Source of the DNA: Bryobacteraceae bacterium
GTDB lineage: Bacteria > Acidobacteriota > Terriglobia > Bryobacterales > Bryobacteraceae
DNA: 33,707 nt
Assembly (NCBI GenBank): GCA_030041495.1
Contig: JASHNT010000062.1
Coordinates: forward strand, 1-33,707
Reading direction: 5' to 3'
A program made the position numbers and the translations under genes. This document shows positions 29,211 to 33,707 of the stretch, piece by piece. Each line of letters opens with the position of its first letter. Within the stretch, counting starts at the first letter, position 1. The notes under the pieces were generated by a model, which did not search any database, had not been told where the DNA came from, and worked only from the letters and a program-made list of their open reading frames with translations.

Positions 29211-30173
29211 ATGGCGCGGCGATGGGCGGTGATTCTGGCGGGCGGCAGTGGCAAGCGGCTCGAGCCTCTGACGCGGAGGCTATTCGGTGAAGGGATCTCC
29301 GGGGAAGGCAGGCCAAAGCAGTTTTGCGCCCTGTTGCGAGGCAATAGGCCGGGAGGTAATACGCCGGGCGGCGATACGCTTTTGGGTCACACCCAGGCGC
29401 GCATCGCTCCCGTGATTCCGGCAGAGCGTACGGCTTACGTAGTCGTCGAGGCGCATGCGCCCTATTACAAGGAGGTTCTGGCGGACGTGCCTGCGGAGCG
29501 CCTCCTGGTGCAACCTGAGGACCGCGGAACCACTGCGGCGGTCGCCTATGCTTTAGCGAGCATTGCGGCGACTGATCCCGACGCAATCACCGGTTTCTTT
29601 CCAGCCGACCATTACTTCACCGACGAGGACGCGTTCGCTCACACCTTGGACGGAGCCTACCGCCTGGCGGCTTTGTACACCGACTCGCTGCTGCTACTGG
29701 GTGCGCAGCCAGAACACCCGGAAGTCGAATATGGCTGGATCGAACCGGGGCCGGCACTCGGCTCCCATGGCGGATATTGGCTGCGAAAGCCAGTTTTTCG
29801 GGTAAGACGTTTTTGGGAAAAGCCCTCCGTCGAGGTCGCGAGCGGCCTCCTAGATCGAGGGTGCCTGTGGAACACGTTCGTGATGATCGGACCTGTGCGG
29901 ACTTTTCTTAACGCGCTAAAGGCCTCGGTTCCCGTAGTGTTTCGCGTCTTTGAACAAATACACGCTGCGGGCCGTGCTACCGGACAGGACGTAATCGGCC
30001 CGGCTTATGCGGCGCTTCCCGCAGGCGATTTCTCCAAGCAAGTGCTCTCGGCGCTTCCGGACCGGCTTGCGGTTCTGCGACTGGACAACGTGGGATGGAG
30101 CGACCTGGGAACGCCGGAGCGCTTGATGGCAACCTGGTCACGATTCGGCGTCAAGCCTTTGACTGCCGCTTGA
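29211..30173 (+). CDS. manC: Mannose-1-phosphate guanylyltransferase (nucleotidyltransferase)
   Basis: 320 residues, matching the catalytic domain alone with no C-terminal isomerase/cupin domain. The enzyme makes GDP-mannose from GTP and mannose-1-phosphate for polysaccharides. Motifs: nucleotide loop VILAGGSGKRLEPLT (7-21), RPKQFCALL (34-42), VVVEAHAPYY, VQPEDRGTTAAVAYAL, the metal/sugar motif GFFPADHYF, ILxGAQP-like LLLLGAQPEHPEVEYGWIEPG, FWEKP and WNTFVMIG, and C-terminal NVGWSDLGTPERL. Between RPKQFCALLR and GDTLL there is a 10-residue insertion GNRPGGNTPG produced by a 15-nt tandem repeat. It converges on the next gene with a 6-bp gap. GDP-mannose versus another NDP-sugar is the likely but unproven specificity. 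Confidence 0.85.
   Translation: MARRWAVILAGGSGKRLEPLTRRLFGEGISGEGRPKQFCALLRGNRPGGNTPGGDTLLGHTQARIAPVIPAERTAYVVVEAHAPYYKEVLADVPAERLLVQPEDRGTTAAVAYALASIAATDPDAITGFFPADHYFTDEDAFAHTLDGAYRLAALYTDSLLLLGAQPEHPEVEYGWIEPGPALGSHGGYWLRKPVFRVRRFWEKPSVEVASGLLDRGCLWNTFVMIGPVRTFLNALKASVPVVFRVFEQIHAAGRATGQDVIGPAYAALPAGDFSKQVLSALPDRLAVLRLDNVGWSDLGTPERLMATWSRFGVKPLTAA
29340..29384 (+). repeat. 15-nt tandem repeat inside manC
   Basis: Three consecutive 15-nt units begin at 29340 (GGCAATAGGCCGGGA), 29355 (GGTAATACGCCGGGC) and 29370 (GGCGATACGCTTTTG, diverging after the ninth base). They encode GNRPG, GNTPG and GDTLL, the last being the ordinary family sequence, so two extra in-frame units have been gained. Confidence 0.75.
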
Positions 30174-30179
30174 GGGTCG

Positions 30180-31001
30180 CTACCTCTTCTTGCTCTCGTT
30201 GTACTGCTTGAGGATGTTGTCGAGGTGCTGGGCGTCCTTCTCATCCTCAGTGCAGATGTACTCCATCAGGTCGCCGGTGGTCATTAGCGGGGTCATCTCG
30301 GTGACCGACCACGGCCGTGTGTACATCACTGGATCTTCGATCGTGATGTCCCATTTGAGCGTTCCGTAATCCGGCCGGCTGTAACGCTCCGTCACATGCA
30401 ACTGGTCCGAGGTGGGATGGCCCGCCAGGTCCAGCCAAGTGAGACCGTTGAAGCCCACGGTGTCGACCACCAGAGTGTCGTTACCTTCCCAGTGCCCGAT
30501 CGAATCGCCCCACCAGGTCGGATTCAGATCCTTGGGATGTTCCTTGCGATCCAGGAAGATCTGACGGAAGCTGTGCAGGTTGCCTTCGAATAGGATCACG
30601 ACCTCGTTAGGAGTCTGGATGATTTTAGAAGGATAGGGGTCGCGGCGGGGAACGCCGGTGGGCAGGCAACGAGCCTCAGGGTCCTCGACGCCTTCGTTGG
30701 CCTGGCGCTCTTTGAATAATTTCTCGCCCAGGGTGGTGAAGGGTACGGGATGATCGGGGTCGTAGTTTTTGGCGATATCCGAAGTGTAGTTGGCGTAGCC
30801 CCACACGCCGCTTAGATCCACCTTGCCGTCGGCGGTACGCGGCACTGGCCCGGAAGGGCCCATCTTGATCTTGCGGCTCTTGCGCTGGTTGCGCGGGATG
30901 GTGCTCTCCGCCGGGAACTGTCCCTTGGCGGGCACAAAGGGAAGAAAGCCGGCCAGCAACGCGGCGGCGGGCAACAGAGCGCTCCAGAAATGTTTTCGCA
31001 T
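30180..31001 (-). CDS. Exported conserved protein of an acidobacterial-type family, function unknown
   Basis: 273 residues from the ATG at 31001, chosen because GAGGAGATC lies directly upstream and a good signal peptide follows (MRKHFWSALLPAAALLAGFL, cleavage near residue 27). The mature protein starts with RTADGKVDLSGVWGYANYTS, then ARCLPTGVPRRDPYPSKIIQ, EVVILFEGNLHSFRQIFLD, NPTWWGDSIGHWEGNDTLVV and HVTERYSRPDYGTLKWDITI, ending with a charged tail. These blocks recur in a large paralogous family of exported proteins in Solibacter-like bacteria, for which I know no biochemical role. The many aromatic and Asp residues would suit a beta-rich extracellular fold. It converges on manC and its promoter should lie upstream of 31001. 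Confidence 0.8.
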   Translation of the reverse strand: MRKHFWSALLPAAALLAGFLPFVPAKGQFPAESTIPRNQRKSRKIKMGPSGPVPRTADGKVDLSGVWGYANYTSDIAKNYDPDHPVPFTTLGEKLFKERQANEGVEDPEARCLPTGVPRRDPYPSKIIQTPNEVVILFEGNLHSFRQIFLDRKEHPKDLNPTWWGDSIGHWEGNDTLVVDTVGFNGLTWLDLAGHPTSDQLHVTERYSRPDYGTLKWDITIEDPVMYTRPWSVTEMTPLMTTGDLMEYICTEDEKDAQHLDNILKQYNESKKR

Positions 31002-31054
31002 GCGATCTCCTCTTGGAGTTCGTCGTTCCAAACCAGTCTAGCGCGGGCGCGGAA

Positions 31055-31432
31055 TCAGTGCGACTCGATGTGTTTGAGGCGGGCGTCGAGGATGTCCTCC
31101 ACGCGGCGGAGTTCGGAACGCCACAACTCGCGCATGTCCGTGAGCTGCTGGTCCACGGCATCGAAGCGGTCGTCTACGGCGTCCAGACGGGCATTGATCG
31201 CGTCGAACTTGGCTTCCATGATTCCAAGGCGGGTGTCGATTGCAGCGAAGCGTATCTCGATCGCGACGAAGCGTCTTTCGAAGCGGGCATCCATGGCGGA
31301 GAACTGGGCGTTAATCTCCGCCCGGAACGCATCCAGCTTTGAATTCATCAAGGCGATCAACAGCGCGATCAACGATGCGTTGAACAATAGCGGAATGCCG
31401 ATGGCGAGATAGAGCTGTTGGTTGGTCACCAT
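31055..31432 (-). CDS. Small membrane-anchored heptad coiled-coil protein
   Basis: 125 residues, no recognised function. Residues ~6-29 form one transmembrane helix (LAIGIPLLFNASLIALLIAL). From residue ~33 to the end is a continuous coiled coil of about nine heptads with the recurring pattern hydrophobic-D/E-A-R/K-F/L-D-A (IDTRLGI, MEAKFDA, INARLDA, VDDRFDA, VDQQLTD). The regularity suggests a rod-like homo-oligomer. Similar TM-plus-coil proteins occur in multiple copies in related genomes, but the role is unknown. It is divergent from pdxR across 111 bp. Confidence 0.7.
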   Translation of the reverse strand: MVTNQQLYLAIGIPLLFNASLIALLIALMNSKLDAFRAEINAQFSAMDARFERRFVAIEIRFAAIDTRLGIMEAKFDAINARLDAVDDRFDAVDQQLTDMRELWRSELRRVEDILDARLKHIESH

Positions 31433-31520
31433 GCTGTAAGTGAATTCCGCTACGGATTATTCTCGCACGGATTAGGAACAGGGCCACGCCGGAAACTTCT
31501 GGACGAAATGCCATCCAATA

Positions 31521-31550
31521 TGGTATGCTTCTGATGAATTGGTATGCTTC
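31521..31550 (+). promoter_or_regulatory. Direct-repeat operator candidate over the pdxR start
   Basis: The 11-mer TGGTATGCTTC occurs at 31521-31531 and again at 31540-31550, a 19-nt period, with the second copy spanning the pdxR start codon at 31544. The core TGGTAT is the reverse complement of ATACCA, the direct-repeat half-site reported for GabR, a MocR-family relative of PdxR. It is therefore a likely autoregulatory PdxR site. Confidence 0.5.
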
Positions 31551-33001
31551 CAGTGATCCATCTTGATTCCGACGCGGACATGCCTCTATACCGGCAACTG
31601 CATGAGAAAATAAAATCTGCCATTCTGGGCGGTGAAATTGGACGGGGCGATAGACTCCCACCAACTCGCGAATTGGCTGGCCTTCTTGGACTGAACCGGA
31701 CCACTGTTTCTGCGGCTTATGAACTGCTCGAATCGGAGGGGTTGATCCGCGGTCACGTGGGGCGGGGCAGTTATGTGGAAGGACCGGAGGAAAGGCTGGA
31801 TTGGCCAGCTCTGATGCAGCCCGCGGACACCGCGCCCGCCGGACACACGCTCGACTCCGCGCCGATCTCCTTCGCGTCGTCGCGTCCGTCGGAGGCATTG
31901 TTTCCTTTGGATGAGTTTCGCGCAACCTGCCGGGAAGTAGTCGATTCGGACGAAGCCGCGCAGATTCTGCAGCTCGGTCCGGCAGCGGGCTACGGTCCGC
32001 TGCGACGCTATCTGCTTAGGCAAGCTCGAAGGCGGGGCACCGCCGGGGAGGCTGACGACATTCTGATTACCAGCGGTTGCCAGCAGGCCTTCGATCTGTT
32101 GCAGCGCGTGCTGGCGGCGCATGGCGAAACTGTGCTGCTGGAGGATCCGGTATATCCGGGACTGCGCAACGTGTTTTTGCGCGGAGGCGCGCGCGTGACC
32201 GGAGTTCCGGTGGGCGAGCACGGCATCGAAGTCGAGCCTCTGGCTCGCGCAATTGAAAAGGAGCGTCCGCGGCTGATGGTGCTGACGCCGAATTTTCAGA
32301 ACCCGACTGGCACGACGATTCCCGAAATCGCCCGGCGCAATGTGCTCGCACTCGCGCGCAGGGCTGGAGTTGTGGTGGCGGAGAACGATCTGTACGGAGA
32401 GCTGCGCTATCGCGGCGGCGAAATCCCATCGCTTAAGCGGCTGGATCCCTCCGGCGATGCGATCTACCTGTCCAGTTTTTCCAAGATCGCGTTTCCGGGA
32501 TTGCGCGTGGGCTGGGCCATCGGCCCGCGGCACTTCATCGCGCGGCTGACCGAGGCCAAGCAACTGAGCGATCTGCATTCGGATCAGCTTTCGCAGGCGG
32601 TGCTGCTGCGCTTCGCGGCTTCCGGACGCCTGGCGACGCATCACCAGAAGATGTTGGCTCGGGGTAGGGAACGGCTGGAGGCGACGATCGAGGCCTGCGC
32701 GGCGCATTTGCCGCCGGGCAGCCGGTTCACGCGGCCAGAAGGGGGCATGAACATATGGATCCGATTGCCGGAGCCTGTGGATGCGGGGGAACTGGCCGCG
32801 CGCGCTTCTCGCGAAGGCGTGAGCTTCGTCGCGGGGAGCCACTTCGCGGTCTCGCGGCCGCATTCGCACTCTCTGCGTTTGAGCTTTGCCGGCCTCGATC
32901 CGGAGCAGATTCGTTCGGGATTGTCGATTTTAGGAAAAGTTGCGCGGAATAGCCTGGATCACGCACGAGAAAGGAACGGAGATACACATGTACTTGTCTG
33001 A
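31544..33001 (+). CDS. pdxR: MocR-family regulator, PdxR-like (GntR HTH fused to aminotransferase domain)
   Basis: 485 residues. N-terminal winged helix of the GntR type ([53 protein letters not shown]; ~14-78), a linker, then a fold-type I aminotransferase-like domain. This has [36 protein letters not shown] and the PLP-binding Lys314 in [17 protein letters not shown]. PdxR proteins sense PLP and control vitamin B6 synthesis; the assignment over other MocR regulators rests on the neighbouring pdxS. Here regulator and pdxS run in the same direction and overlap by 14 nt, whereas pdxR is commonly divergent. The short 5' region carries direct repeats overlapping the start codon, suggesting autoregulation. 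Confidence 0.85.
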   Translation: MLPVIHLDSDADMPLYRQLHEKIKSAILGGEIGRGDRLPPTRELAGLLGLNRTTVSAAYELLESEGLIRGHVGRGSYVEGPEERLDWPALMQPADTAPAGHTLDSAPISFASSRPSEALFPLDEFRATCREVVDSDEAAQILQLGPAAGYGPLRRYLLRQARRRGTAGEADDILITSGCQQAFDLLQRVLAAHGETVLLEDPVYPGLRNVFLRGGARVTGVPVGEHGIEVEPLARAIEKERPRLMVLTPNFQNPTGTTIPEIARRNVLALARRAGVVVAENDLYGELRYRGGEIPSLKRLDPSGDAIYLSSFSKIAFPGLRVGWAIGPRHFIARLTEAKQLSDLHSDQLSQAVLLRFAASGRLATHHQKMLARGRERLEATIEACAAHLPPGSRFTRPEGGMNIWIRLPEPVDAGELAARASREGVSFVAGSHFAVSRPHSHSLRLSFAGLDPEQIRSGLSILGKVARNSLDHARERNGDTHVLV

Positions 33002-33707
33002 GGAATTTCGATTAAAGACCGGATTGGCGGAGATGTTGAAAGGCGGCGTCATCATGGACGTCACCAACGTGGAGCAGGCCAAGATCGCCGAAAAAGCTGG
33101 TGCGGCGTCCGTGATGGCTTTGGAGCGCGTACCGGCGGACATTCGCAAAGAAGGCGGCGTGGCGCGCATGGCCTCTATCCGCATCATTCGCGAGATCATG
33201 GACGCGGTGTCGATCCCGGTGATGGCCAAGGCGCGCATCGGCCACTTCACCGAAGCGCGGGTGCTGGAAGCGCTGGGCGTGGATTACATCGACGAGAGCG
33301 AAGTCCTCACGCCCGCCGACGAAGAGCACCACATCGATAAGAAAGGCTTCAAGGTCCCGTTCGTGTGCGGGGCGCGCAATCTGGGCGAGGCTCTGCGGCG
33401 CATTGCGGAGGGCGCGGCGATGATCCGGACCAAGGGCGAGGCCGGGTCGGGCAACATTGTCGAGGCGGTGCGGCACATTCGGACCATCGTGAAGGAGATG
33501 AAGCAGCTCACCGTACTCGGCAAAGAGGAGTTGGTGCACGAGGCCAAGAATCTGGGCGCGCCATTGGAATTAGTGGAGTGGGTGGCGGAGCACGGCAAGC
33601 TCCCGGTGCCGAATTTTTCGGCCGGAGGGATTGCGACTCCGGCGGATGCTGCGCTGGTGATGCAGCTTGGCGCAGAAGCGGTGTTCGTCGGCAGCGGGAT
33701 CTTCAAG
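32988..33707 (+). CDS. pdxS: Pyridoxal 5'-phosphate synthase lyase subunit PdxS (3' end outside window)
   Basis: 240 codons from the ATG at 32988, open at the window edge, of about 290-295 expected. PdxS condenses ribose 5-phosphate, glyceraldehyde 3-phosphate and ammonia supplied by PdxT to form PLP. Catalytic residues are in their standard positions: Asp24 (VIMDVTN), Lys81 (MAKARIGH) and Lys149 ([10 protein letters not shown]). [18 protein letters not shown] and [21 protein letters not shown] are canonical. The purine-rich AAGGAACGGAG lies ~7-17 nt upstream as a ribosome site. It overlaps pdxR by 14 nt, so both are probably on one mRNA. PdxT is expected just beyond the window. Confidence 0.97.
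   Translation, partial: MYLSEEFRLKTGLAEMLKGGVIMDVTNVEQAKIAEKAGAASVMALERVPADIRKEGGVARMASIRIIREIMDAVSIPVMAKARIGHFTEARVLEALGVDYIDESEVLTPADEEHHIDKKGFKVPFVCGARNLGEALRRIAEGAAMIRTKGEAGSGNIVEAVRHIRTIVKEMKQLTVLGKEELVHEAKNLGAPLELVEWVAEHGKLPVPNFSAGGIATPADAALVMQLGAEAVFVGSGIFK

Noticed and set aside
31110-31330. Quasi-periodic 21-nt DNA pattern as a tandem repeat or CRISPR
   Set aside because: Explained by the heptad coding of the coiled-coil protein; units differ in sequence.

Overview
The window looks like a chromosomal segment of a GC-rich member of the Acidobacteriota, probably close to Solibacter/Bryobacter. This is inferred from family content: an orphan duplicated FtsX/MacB-type permease, an exported 'DGKVDLSGVW' protein of a family typical of that phylum, a decaying Ser/Thr kinase, exosortase/EpsI, OprB-like porin and HAE-type RND genes. 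No rRNA, tRNA, CRISPR array or insertion sequence was recognised.

Layout. 1-4.6 kb: 3' end of glutamate synthase small subunit, an OprB-like porin, a PstS-like phosphate-binding protein with an extra N-terminal domain, and an unknown secreted His-rich protein. 4.7-15.7 kb, all on the minus strand and closely spaced: a compact type III-A CRISPR effector operon (csm1/cas10-csm2-csm3-csm4-csm5), then inorganic pyrophosphatase, an MgtA-type Mg2+ P-type ATPase and the orphan permease. 15.7-18.1 kb: nitroreductase, a frameshifted Ser/Thr kinase and a Sel1-repeat protein. 18.1-19.8 kb: exosortase-EpsI pair and an antitoxin stub. 19.8-27.7 kb: TolC/RND/adaptor efflux operon, divergent from a NarL-type two-component system. 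27.7-29.2 kb: a patch of gene debris (RraA-like fragment, broken receiver-like protein). 29.2-33.7 kb: mannose-1-phosphate guanylyltransferase, an exported acidobacterial-type protein, a small membrane coiled-coil protein, and pdxR-pdxS.

The most unusual system is the csm locus. Cas10 is short: it has no HD nuclease domain and no visible zinc-binding cysteine pairs, but it keeps the GGDD cyclase motif. Csm3 keeps the Asp expected to cut target RNA. Csm2 carries about 130 residues of low-complexity N-terminal tail, an acidic Ala/Pro/Glu block followed by an Arg/Gly-rich block, ahead of a normal small-subunit core. Two tandem GC-rich hairpins (36-nt period) separate csm1 from csm2. No cas6, cas1/cas2, array or CARF effector lies in the window. 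I infer an RNA-targeting, cyclic-oligoadenylate-signalling complex with a possibly RNA-binding or condensate-forming small subunit, whose crRNAs and effector come from elsewhere in the genome.

Other points of interest are a possibly leaderless PstS-like gene, altered proton-relay residues in the RND pump, an 11-bp direct repeat over the pdxR start that resembles a MocR-family operator, and a 15-nt tandem expansion in the active-site loop of the mannose-1-phosphate guanylyltransferase.
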